From the NCBI RefSeq assembly GCF_039555335.1, contig NC_092628.1:81308315-81372314 (forward strand): a DNA stretch of 64,000 bases, given 5' to 3'. Below are positions 32,437 through 43,917 of the stretch, piece after piece. The notes beneath the pieces were generated by a model. That model did not search any database. It saw only the letters and a list, made by a program, of their open reading frames with translations, and was not told where the DNA came from. The stretch comes from Amphiura filiformis (taxonomy: Eukaryota; Echinodermata; Ophiuroidea; Amphilepidida; Amphiuridae). Each line of letters opens with the position of its first letter. Within the stretch, counting starts at the first letter, position 1. The position numbers and the translations under genes were made by a program.

Positions 32437-35400
32437 GTAAGTATACTGTGCTTGTAAATTGTGTCAACTAAATGGGTTCAAGTCACAATATTATCATAAA
32501 ATTGCTTCCCCCTTTTCAGCCTGCCCCTCTTGTCTTGCCGAAATTGCTTGCCCCACCCCCCCATTTTTTTTGGCTCATCAAAATTTCTTGCTCCCCCAAT
32601 TTAACCCTCCACCAGGGCTCATAATTATTGCACAGCCCGCAAGATCTATTTTATGTCATTTATTTTCTTATGTTGTGTTTTTTTTACTGTCCTCTACCAT
32701 AGACAACAGACAGGTCTAAATACTTTTAGTAGTGCAGACGCACCGGGACTCAGATTCGACCAGAATCGATTCTCGTAATGATTGCTATATACTAGAATCC
32801 ATTTCTTTCATTGAATCATGCAGTACCGTAAGTAAAGCGACTGAGATAGGAAGTTTTTAAAAATTCAAGTACCGGTACTAACTAGCCCCTCCCTGATTAT
32901 ACTGGAGTGGTTACATCTATATATTTACCAGCAGGTAAAATATAATTGTTTATAAATTATTTGCAGAAATTTGTGCTGAAAAAGGTGGTAAAGCCTAAAG
33001 TCGCGAGCAACAAGGCCAGTCAACAAACAGTGAGGGACAGGAGGAAGAGACTGGAACGAGATATTCAAGATATAAGCAGTCCAACGAAAGATGACGCAGA
33101 GGCTGCCACATTCCAGCTTGCAGCGCTACTTAAAGGAAAAACGAATCAGGAGCTAAAGGAGATGATGATAGAATACGGTCTCCTGAAAATTAGAATCCCC
33201 AGTGGCCACGAATTAGCCTTAAAAACCCAGATGGGATGGAGCTGGGATGAGCTTAGGAAGCTCAAAAGGTATTTGCTGTATTTTCATTCAGAGCAAAATT
33301 AAATGCATTTATATAATAATTTTCAAAACGTACAATGTGCTGTTGATAATGAATGAAAAAATTTGATATGAGGCTGACGAAAAAAGAAAACCCTATTACG
33401 GGTCCGACTGACCCAGATTTTGAACAAATTGGGGAACAAATTTTTCCTGTACAAATGAATGCCGACCCAAATTTCAGAAATTTTAGGAACAAATTTTTTT
33501 TTTTTGTATTTTCTCAAATTGCAAATTATTTAAAGATTTTAGTTGGTCATTTCAAAAAAAAAAAAAAAAAGGCTGACCGGCCGACCCAACTTGAAAGGTC
33601 CACCCACCCGTAGAGCAGGATTTCTTTTTTTCGTCGCCTTACTGTAAATACCTTCCATCTTCAAAATAGACAAATAAAATATACCGTATATATGATTTAT
33701 ATGAAAAGTGAAAACTGTACTTGTAACTGAGCAATCCATTTGATCTCCAGTATGCAGGCATCATACATTACACAATGTACAAGTACCTTAATTTTTGATT
33801 TATGTTACAGATGGTTGTGTGCTTACAAAATTCACATGCAGTGTGAGGCCAAAACTAGACAAGCAAAGAAAGATATTTTACAGGGTGAGTACTACACTTT
33901 ATAAAAATAGCTGATAATAATCATGGCTGCCAAAAAGACACTATGAATGATTTTGAACTATAGATTGATGAATGTTTAATAATGTTATTTTTTAATCAGA
34001 TCCTGGAGACCAAAAAACCTTGTTCTATAGGCGGAAGGACCAGTTCTTCATTTTTATTTTTTAGCAAATGCATACACAATATTTTATGATTTTAATAAAA
34101 GTGGTTTTTTTTTCATACAGGGTGTAACATACAGAAAGAGATGCTACCTTTCTTTTTTATTTTAAATTACCAAGAAACCAAGAAAGATGAGACTATTACA
34201 AAACTGGCCCCATGGTTTCCATACCAGATCTACAAGACCACATCACACACACACTTGATGAGCTAGACAGGTTAGTTGATCAGCTTTGTTGTTGTTTTAT
34301 TATTTTAAGCCTTTTTTAACTGCTCTGGAAAGTACATTGTAAGAAAACATCTCTCCTCTCTTTTTCTCCTACCCTCTTTCAGTATCCCTAGCTCTCTTGG
34401 ATAACTTTACATTTATCATACCGTATAATATTATATCCTTTTTTTTTAAACCAGGGTTGATCTTCTTACATGGGATGATGCTATACCAAACGATGAGATA
34501 TGGGTGAAGATAGGTGGAGATGGTGGCGGTGGAACAACTAAATTCTACTACCAGATTCTAAACACAGAGAAGTGCAACTCCAGAAGAAACAGCACAGTAT
34601 TCTGCGCATATGCAGCGGATGAATCACTACCAAATCTGCACATAGCATTGGACAGGTTTGTGAATCAAGTTAATGGACTGCTGACTGCTACATGGAGGTA
34701 ATAATTCATACTAAGGCGTAAAAAAAAATTTTGATTGGCGTAATCCGACCAGCACTAAAATATGTCTGACCCTGACTTTTTGTTTTTTTGCAAAAAAAAA
34801 AAAAAAAAAAAATGTTCCAAGGCCAAGGCCTTTATTAATTGCAATTTACAGCTTTAAGAGTAAAAAAAATCCTACCTACTTACCTACCTAAATGTTTTTA
34901 ATGTTACACCAATCAAACAATTTTTAAGGCCTAATTGACTGCCTAGATTTACACACTCACATCCCCTCATGAGCTAACGGCCTAACGCAGGTAAATATTT
35001 ATACTGTCAAGTCAATGCAGTTCAAAACATGAGAGTTAGCGGTTGCCATCTTTATGTGTCTGTTTTATTGTGAAAGGTAACTTCCAGAACATGCACACAT
35101 TTATTGTATTAAAATAAAATAAGAAAACAATTCCCAAAGATATAAAAATTGATCCAAATTTATGTTTCTTTCAATTTTTCACATCACAGAGACAAGAAAA
35201 TCGTTCCATGGTTGTGTGCCGACTACCTCCTAATATGCAAACTTCTTGGATTGCAGGGTGCTTCAGGTAAGACATTATCATCTGAGATGTATAATTTGAC
35301 CAATGTACAGATTAATACACCAACTTGATAATGAACAGCGCAATTCTTGTTTTTAAACTTAATGGTATTTTCACTCAATAATGCTTTATTTATTTCAGCA

Positions 35401-37830
35401 ACATATCCATGTATGTTGTGCCATGCCAAGAGAGGGAAGCTAGACGAAGCAGAAGAGGATGAACAAAGATCTCTGGAATCAATTCATACAGATTTTGAAA
35501 GAGTGGAAGCAAAGGCATTTACAGTAGAGGCCAAACAACAGAACCATAGCGTATCACACCAACCCTTCTTCAAAATTCCCCTTGAGCAGGTACATTAATT
35601 TTGAACACTGCATGAGATGAAAAATGAGATACCGTACTTAAAAGTGATCGTATCATCGTATGTTGACTATGTTCGTCATTGTTCGATCTATTGTAATATT
35701 AACTTATAGTTATACCATATATTTAAAATTCTGCAGTTCATGTTAAAATTACAAATTTTTACAATGTACATGTTTGCTTGTTTGGTCTGGAACAGTAGAC
35801 TCATTAATTGCCAAATGTGACTGTCAACTTTTATTTTAATATCTTTTTACAGGTTTGCATACCAGGGCTACATGTAAGCTTGGGACTATGGAATAAGTTT
35901 TACAGCCTGCTAGAAAATGATGTGGGGAAACTTGGAAACCTGATTGTTGATAAACTTGCTGAAGAGGATGAGGTAGGTATCACACATAATACATATAACT
36001 GGTGTTGTATGTATTTTTTGTTGTTGAAAAAAATGAAGTCAATCATTAAATGAGCAACAAAACCTGACCAAGTTAGGAAAATATAATTGTACCGGTACAT
36101 AATACCAAGCCAGCACTTGTCAAATGTCATATAAAATCATACAAAAATCAAACAAACCGAACACTACATCAACTTATTTGAAAAATGATGTTGTTTCTCT
36201 CCATCATAGGGTTGGCATGATAGCTCAAATAAATACATTTTATGCCATGCACCTGGACATTTAATTTATTACTTAAGTGTTTATTTAAAACAAAATATTT
36301 ATATTTATTCAACAGAATTCTGAAGAAGAAAAAAACCAAGTTTGGCAAACATGTCAAGGTAACCAGGGAGTTACTGAAGCAAGTTAGGAGCAAAGAAGAT
36401 GAAGCTCAGAAGATAAGAGAAGAGTATATTGACTTGGAATGTCAGCTTGTGTATCAGTCTTTGAGTTCAACAGTATCACCCACACAAGAGCAAAATAAGG
36501 CCATATCCAAACTGCACAGTCAGGCTCAGAAATTGGTAAGGAAAGAGAGAAATAGAGGGAGAGAGTCAGGATGAAAGAGTGTAGGAAAGAGAAAAAAACA
36601 AGATTTATAAAAGTAGGCCTACATTACTAACCCATTTTTATTCATTTATATTATATAATTTTACAGGAAAAGGAGGCTGAAGATATCAAGCTGGCAAACA
36701 AACTCGATGAGGCAGTAAATCCACTGATGAACAAGATGGATGAGAGCTTAAAGAAATTTAAGGTTCGAAGACAAGCCTGGTACTCGGGGACATTCGTGGG
36801 TAACCACGTCAACAAGTGTTTGAAGGTATTAAAACAAGATTACTTGCTATAAGGTGAAAATAAATAATTTTTTTTGGCAAATTAATAAAAATCCCCAAGA
36901 TCTGTAAATTTATACTTTGAAAATGTATGTTGAAATACAAAAAAAAAAATTCTGATGATAAAGATCCATGTCTGAATTTTAATTGCAGAAGGAGAACTAC
37001 AGTCAACTACTAGATGACATATGCATTGCTGCTAAGGAGATCTGCCCTGAGGACGAGGTCATTGACTTTGCCGAAATGATCAAATTGAAGTACACACGAC
37101 TGTTTGAGGCCTTCAGCTTGTGCCACCAGGGCTACAGCAAATCTGAGTCAATCTCCACTGCAGATCTGTCCAGACTTGGTTGGTACATTGCATACTGGTA
37201 GTCATTATATAAGTTTATTTATGGCCCCCCAACAAGTGTTTGTGAACGGTCCCTTATGATCCAAAATTGGAACATTTTTGGAAAGTATGTTTTGCCAAAA
37301 AAATCTTTGGTGGCATTTTAGGGTACAGTAATTTTAGCCTCCAGAGAAGAATACAAAACACATGACCAACCAACCCTACTTGAAAGGTCTGTCCTCCCAT
37401 AAAATATTTTTTGTTTTTTGTTTTTTTTCATTTCCTTACATGTGTATTAATTTTTTTAGTGTGGCATCTGGACATTGTAGCCCTATCTACATTTAACATA
37501 TTTATCAATGATCTATTTACTTTTGCAGAAATCAACATACACAACTTAGCTGGCTACTACAAGGATACATTTGGAGGTGGCAAATTTACACCAAAATTCC
37601 ACCTGCTGTTACATCATGTAACAGATTTTATTCAGAGAACAGGAGTTGGATTGGGAAGATGGGGAACAGGGTGGTGAACAACTGCACCACAATTCAATGT
37701 AATTGGCAGAAGAATGCAAGGAGTCAAGAATGTGAAGGGGGAGGATCCAGAGCTGCATCATTTAGGTAGTGTGATGGAAGAACATCTCATCAAGGTCAGC
37801 CCGGTAACACGCAAAATGATTGAGGAGTAA
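31903..37830 (+). CDS. RAG1 N-terminal-like / DDE transposase-like gene, about 12 exons, probably decayed in two places
   Basis: Exons read by splice sites: 31903-32436, 32967-33268, 33811-33884, 34121-34270, 34455-34697, 35190-35266, 35399-35589, 35853-35972, about 36326-36535, 36667-36825, 36989-37178 and 37529-37830 (TAA). This gives about 850 residues. Exon 1 carries IHPKYICKTC and, about 20 residues on, MQWEPHTDSCVACN, matching the IHP-CxxC and MEWHPHTPSCxxC zinc region of vertebrate RAG1. A basic GRPPKP AT-hook-like stretch follows. Later exons give WVKIGGDGGGG (candidate first acidic residue), YPCMLCHAKR (CxxC, compare RAG1 CTLC), IPGLHVSLGLWNKFYSLL, GTFVGNHVNKCL, and PKFHLLLHHVTDFIQR. 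Exon 34121-34270 is one base out of phase (or begins at about 34192). The last exon has an in-frame TGA at 37675-37677 inside the motif that should read EQGGEQLHH in another frame, after which the original frame resumes to TAA. Sea-urchin and molluscan N-RAG type transposons are the known relatives. A domesticated gene or a decaying transposon are both possible. Confidence 0.8.
32497..32638 (-). mobile_element. Partial PIF/Harbinger-type MITE (GGGCTGTGCAATAATTATGA family)
   Basis: Read on the minus strand it starts GGGCTGTGCAATAATTATGA followed by GCCCTGG and G-rich GGGGGCAAG / AATTTTTGG units, as in the complete copy at 43325. It lies in the first coding intron of the RAG1-like gene. Confidence 0.8.
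34715..34931. mobile_element. PIF/Harbinger-type MITE (TTTGATTGGCGTAA family), copy 1
   Basis: Ends GGCGTAAAAAAAAATTTTGA and CAAACAATTTTTAAGGCC are inverted repeats, with TAA on both sides (34712-34714, 34932-34934). It lies in an intron of the RAG1-like gene. Copies 2 and 3 are at 50788 and 54141. Confidence 0.8.
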
Positions 37831-37879
37831 ATTGATACAGAACAACTACTTTTTAGACAGGTTTTTCCTTTTTCATGTG

Positions 37880-38640
37880 TGACTGTATGTTAATTTGAAT
37901 ATGATGTATAATATATATTATTTATATGTACATGTATGTATAATGTAAATAACTTGTAAATAAATGAAAAATGTATAAATATGTATATAGCACTTGTATA
38001 AAAGTAATGTATTGGTATGAATGAAATAAATACATGTAAATAATGTATAGTGATGTATTGTATAATAATATATAATGTATGCAATGTATATAATATTAAA
38101 TGTATATAATCATATTTTTGTATGTATATAGCTATAATGCAATAAATACATATGTATATAATGTTTATAATGTATAATAATAATTAATGTATACATTTAC
38201 TGTATAATATTAATAATGCATAATAATGTATAGCCTAATGGACGCACTAAATATTATAAATATACAGGTATAAATGCATGTGTATACAAATGTATGTACA
38301 ATTGTAAATATTGTTATTGTAGAAACTGTAATTAATAATGTATATATCTTTATGTAAATATTTATATCATAAGCATTTAGGCCTATAATTGTAAGCATAT
38401 TTATGTAAATATTTATTTGTATATCCTATAGGCCTCAATAGAGATTTATATTGTAAGATAATAGAATGTACATGCACATGTATATAGTGTAAACAATGTA
38501 CATACAGAACATATTATTATACATTTCTTTATTATGTATTATAATAATAATAATGATAAATAATATTGTGTATATTTGATGTAAAGTTTCACCATGATTG
38601 TATTTTTGCCAAATGTATAATACTATTATAATTATAATTA
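37880..38640. repeat. Low-complexity AT-rich tract (TGTATATAATGTA-like)
   Basis: About 760 bp made almost entirely of TGTATA, TAATAATA and ATGTATAAT units with no clear period. It follows the stop of the RAG1-like gene by 50 bp and may include its 3' UTR. Confidence 0.8.
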
Positions 38641-39036
38641 ATTGGCATGTTGAAATTTTTAATAATATTTTTCAAACTTGACAACAACAAAAATGCACTC
38701 TTTTAATTGATACTTATTAAAGCTTACGTTATGTCATGGTTTTCTATCTTTCCCCTTTTCAGCCTTGAACCATGGCCATATCCAATGTATTTTTAGGTTA
38801 ACACAGTTAAAACGGTATTCCCCTCCCCCCTTCAATTCAATATGTCAAAAATGATGACACCCACATAAGTTTTTGTGAAGGCAGGAAAAAAGCCTCCAGT
38901 TGAAAGTTCTTTCAAAGGTCCTAAAAAGCAACATGACAGCCTCAAAAAATATTTTCTACTTTATACCATTGCATTGATCAGCATGAGTCATTCAAAGTCA
39001 TGAGCATGTATTAAATAATATGAGCCCCGAAAATTC

Positions 39037-39390
39037 CAGTTTAAATGATTATTCTGGTCACTTGAATCAATTGGAAATCTCACTTGAGGTTATCCACGGG
39101 CTGACATATTCCATTTCCTTAAAATGATTGTGACCACAGCTATTATCCTGATCACTTGAATCAATTGGAAATCTCACTTGATGAGGTTATCCACGGGCTG
39201 ACATCCAATTCCAGTTAAAATGATTGTGACCACAGCTATTATCCTGATCACTTGGGAGTCTTGAATCAATTGGAACTTGAGGTTATCCGGGCTTATCATC
39301 CAATTCCATAATCATGACCACAGCTATTATCCTGATCACTCGACACATGGTACTTCAAATATTACTTGTCTTGAATCAATTGGAAAACAT
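39037..39390 (+). repeat. Tandem repeat, about 3.5 units of roughly 95 bp
   Basis: Units contain CTTGAATCAATTGGAA, TCACTTGAGGTTATCC, GGGCTGACAT and GACCACAGCTATTATCCTGA in the same order, with small deletions in later copies. Confidence 0.85.
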
Positions 39391-40721
39391 GAGGTTACAT
39401 CCCCGGGTTGCATATTCATATGCCTTTATTAATCTGGGATTATTCCTAGCACAGGTAAAAACTAAGCCTTTTTATCCCGTTATGCACTGCACTCGAGTCG
39501 AATCCATACATTCAACAGGTTCAAATATTCATCACGTCCATGGCATGCGATACTTGACTTTCCACACTTTCCAAAAAAAGCAGTAGGCAAACAAACTTTT
39601 CCTTTTATGAAGTAAGTTCCCCGGAGCATGTTTACTGCAAAAATTGCGTTTAAGACAGGTTTATCTTTCTGTTAAATCAGCATTCAGTTATATTCCGTTC
39701 AGAAGTTCACCAGCAATCACCCAACATGGCCAACAGCACGATCGTGTTGCGTTGTTTAACACCGCGCCGTCACGTCTACTGTGCAAATATTAACTGTAAC
39801 ACATGTGCGCGTCTGTTCGGTAATAAAGTTTGCAACATGGACCAGACACTCTTCTCTGATTGGCTGCAGGACCGTGCATAACCCATCAAGTACGTACATG
39901 AGCTCACATGACTAGCATGTAGCATCAGCAATAATATAAACAATCAACAATAATAATACAGAATAAATACTGGGATTAGTGATGACGGTAAGTTTTATAA
40001 ATCATGAAATGGCGTTTATACGTGCGGCATGCGGGTAAATGAGGCCTGAGGATCTAAGACTCGTACAAGAAAATAAAATCTGCTACCCGGATTTCGTAAA
40101 CTGCATTGTGAAGTTGAAAGGATGTTTTAAATGAAAACTTCAAAATTTATTCCGGCTAAACCACGCCAATAATTAATTTAAAGCGATAAATACTGTGCTT
40201 TTGGTGCAAAAATATCAAAAAAAAATCAACAAATCCTTCTTTTCAAAGGGAATATTAAATATCAGAAAGTTTATGAAGTAAAAAGATATAAGCCAACAAA
40301 CTTCAACAATTATATAACCATTTTATTGATAAAAAAAAAATATAGCCGGTAAAACGCAATTCCGAGGCAAATTCAAGTTATGAGATATGATCCGATGCTC
40401 CCTGTTTATGACTGTGCGTCACTTTTAGCAACATAGCGATCAGTTTGCGCGGGAAAATAATAAAGCGGATGTGACGTCACGCGTGAACTCAGTTACGGGT
40501 CGAGAACAGCGGTGCAGCGGCCGTGACTTATCAATGGCGCTGGCGGGTATTCGGTAATACACGGGGGAAGCCGACGGTGTCGCCACCTTTTTGCATTGCG
40601 CTGGTATACGAGTTGCAACGGCCTGTCCTGACCTGAAGAAAATTGAGGAGTGTGATGAGTTGACATCAATAAAAAATATCAAGAAATTCCTCTAAATTGA
40701 AGGTCAACCTGCTAGGAAAAA
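39391..40721. other. Upstream region of EMRE
   Basis: No exon with family support. A donor-like GACG/GTAAGT near 39987 and a G+C-richer block at about 40430-40620 (GTGACGTCACGCGTG with a CRE-like TGACGTCA, CGGCCGTGACTTATC) make the latter a reasonable promoter candidate for EMRE, 100-290 bp upstream of its ATG. Confidence 0.4.
40470..40485. promoter_or_regulatory. CRE-like palindrome TGACGTCA in probable EMRE promoter
   Basis: GTGACGTCACGCGTG contains the perfect CREB/ATF site TGACGTCA about 245 bp upstream of the EMRE start codon. Function is inferred from position only. Confidence 0.4.
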
Positions 40722-41499
40722 ATGGCATCAGCTGTGCAGAAAGTTCTTACACCTGTCCTACGTTTAACATCTGTAAGTTTGACATTTTAGAACAATAAAT
40801 CAAGGACAAGGTTCTGTGTATGTGTGTAACTAAAATGTAAGCTTACTCACTGTTTAGGTATCCCAGGCGGGATCCCAGGCAAACCTTAACACATTTGCTA
40901 GTCAGCGAAATTCGCCGAAACCGGGGCCCAAACACAATGCATATTTACATAGAAATTTGAATTTTTTTCAAGAATAGGTCGGTGAAGGAAACCTACATAA
41001 ATATGTTTTCTATATTCCACTTGGAAACAGGACGGTTCGCACCCTTTCAATTTCGGACCCGTGCACTTTCGCCCCCTTTCAATTTCGGACCCGTGCACTT
41101 TCGCCCCCTTTTTAAATCGTGGGTAATGTGCTGCTGTTGATTGATGATGCACGATCGATCGCTTCAACTCCGGCGGTACAGTGGGGTGTTGTATGTGTAT
41201 TGTATTGGTTGACTGTTTAGTGTTGATTGTCTGTGTTTGCAGTACCGGTACTGAGTCCAGCGTGTACAAAAGCAAATAGTATGTTTTGTTTACCCGGGAT
41301 GTTGATGGACAGGCTATGGACTCTCGGTTCGATTGAATTTAATAGGCCTATATTATTACAATATATTAAATGTGCTTCGACTGAAGATTGGTATTCATTA
41401 TGTTTTTGATTTGTTATTTTATTTTACTTAGGCATATTTTATTTCATTTCTATTTTATTTTATTTTAGGCCTATTTATAATTTTCATATAATTATTATA

Positions 41500-41533
<34 letters not shown>

Positions 41534-43034
41534 TATTATTATTATTAGAATTATGTTACCTTATTAGCACTTCATTAATAGCTTTATAATTTAGTGTTAA
41601 ATTATTTAAAGCCTATAAAATTTATATAGGGCATAATATTGATATGGTCAAAAATGTGATGGCTTATAATTTATAATTTTATCCCGTCTTTATGTTGCCG
41701 AATTGATCTTCTTTGACATGAAACTAATGGGAAAAAATATTTAGCAAATTTCTCAAAGACAAATGCGCACAAGCAAAACAAACGCCTGGCAGCAGCTTTG
41801 CGATAATGCTGTCCTGACTTTCGCCACCTTTCTTCACCGCGAGTATTAGCTGCCACTAGTACGCGAAAGCGCCGGGCGTGACATGGGTTCAATCAATGCA
41901 ATGGTAGCCTACGGTGACAAGGCAGTAGCACGCATATATTCGTCCCAGACCATACCCGTGCGGATCGATTGCTTGACAAGTCTCCGGGCACGCGCGCCGC
42001 GTGACTGTATACATAAGGTGTAACTTCTTCAACCCATTATGTAATGAATGACTTACGGAAAGCGCCGGGTATGGTGTGGGTTCAATCAATGGTACCGAAA
42101 CAGACACGCAAAAGTGCCATATGCCTAGTGACGCCCCGGGGCCGCGTGCCGGTATAAACTTGTCAAGAAATACAAGCATAGAAACTTTTGAAAGATATTT
42201 ATTTATGAACAATATGTTACGATTGCACATTGAGAAATATTACAATTGCATCCATATTCTTTGCCAAATATAAAATATTATTAATCAGGAAAGTTTTCTG
42301 TTAGTTTAATGAGAAATGTAAATAATGAACCAAATGTTTTAACTTTTATGTCTTTTAATGAATGATGTATTTTGTCTGTGTTCTTAATTAATTTAATATA
42401 GATATTTCTACAAGTGTTACGAAAATTGTATAAAACAAAGAAATGTAAATACTTTTAATGAATTTTGATATATTTGATGTATGATTTTTTTTTGTTTATG
42501 TTTTAAAAAAATTCTTACATATATAGGGCCTATGTATAATTCTACAAATTGTTATGTATATTGTTTTCATGACACAGGGCCCTGTAATAGCAGATTTATC
42601 TGAAGGGTAACCCTGTATAAATATGGTTTTAATAAGTAAATAAACAAATTTGTGGAAAAAATGCTATCCAATTCTGCATTGTAAATGATTCATTTTGTTT
42701 ACCGGCCTGTCAATCACGGACTCATTATGACGATGCTTCATTAACACCACGGCATATCTTACGCGGTATCTTAATCCGCTAAATACTCTATGCCGACAAT
42801 TTTAAGGCAGGATGTTTGAACTCAAAGATGTCAATAATGTAATAGCATCTATTTCTTAGATATTAATAAAGAAGATCGTGTAAAGGGGATGTCTTTTGAA
42901 ACATGTCTTGTTTTTGGATGTTGCTGCACATAATAATTTATTTCTATCAATTAGATTTGTTCAGTTCATCTTAATTTCTTTGTATTTAGGTTTTTTTCTT
43001 TTTTTTCTTTTTCTTTTTCTTTCTCTTTCTTTCT

Positions 43035-43106
<72 letters not shown>

Positions 43107-43109
43107 TTT

Positions 43110-43157
<48 letters not shown>

Positions 43158-43764
43158 TGTTTTTCTTTCTTCTTTCTTTCTTACACATTAAAGTATTTAT
43201 TTTGGAACTTAGCTACAAATATTATGAATTGCAACTAAACGCTATATTCAATTTATTATTATTTAATAACTATTATTGTTATTATTACTGTTATTATTTA
43301 ATATTATCATCATTGTTATTATTAGGGGCTGTGCAATAATTATGAGCCCTGGGGGGAGGTAAAATAGGGGGGGCAAGAATTTTTTGGCGAGCCGAAAGGG
43401 AGGAGGCAAACAATTTTTGGCCTGTCGTGAAGGGGGGGGGGCAAGTGATTTTTGGCACACATTCATGTGGCGCCTTTTAAATAAAAGCGCTCTAAAATGC
43501 ACAGGAAAACAGTACGGAAATGCTTTAATATGCAATTATCCTGCTCGCTCCACTGCAACATATATCTAGACCATTTTAAACCTTAAAAGGTTTGAAAATT
43601 GGGATCCCAAAAATTTGGCATGTGTAAGGGGGGGGGGCAAAGAATTTTTAGCGGGAGGGGGGGGGCGATTTTGGCAGGCCGAGAGGGGAAGCGATTTTTG
43701 GCGGGCCGTTCGGAAATTAACCCCGGGGTGGGGGGAATAATTATTGCACAGCCCCTTATTATCA

Positions 43765-43795
<31 letters not shown>

Positions 43796-43877
43796 CATAT
43801 TATTATTATTATCATCATATTATATTTTTAAATTAACTTTGTTTATATTGTTATCCCTATTATTATTATTATTATTA

Positions 43878-43917
<40 letters not shown>

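Noticed and set aside
39037-39390. Possible CRISPR-like spaced repeats
   Set aside because: The units are contiguous 95-bp tandem repeats in animal DNA with no unique spacers.
40898-41275. 125-codon minus-strand open frame
   Set aside because: It overlaps the terminal arm of the inverted-repeat element in the EMRE intron; the repeated residues come from the duplicated terminal unit.
42896-43339. 147-codon open frame rich in F, L and S, with a lysine/glutamate-rich frame on the other strand
   Set aside because: It is the translation of the TTTC microsatellite and flanking low-complexity DNA.
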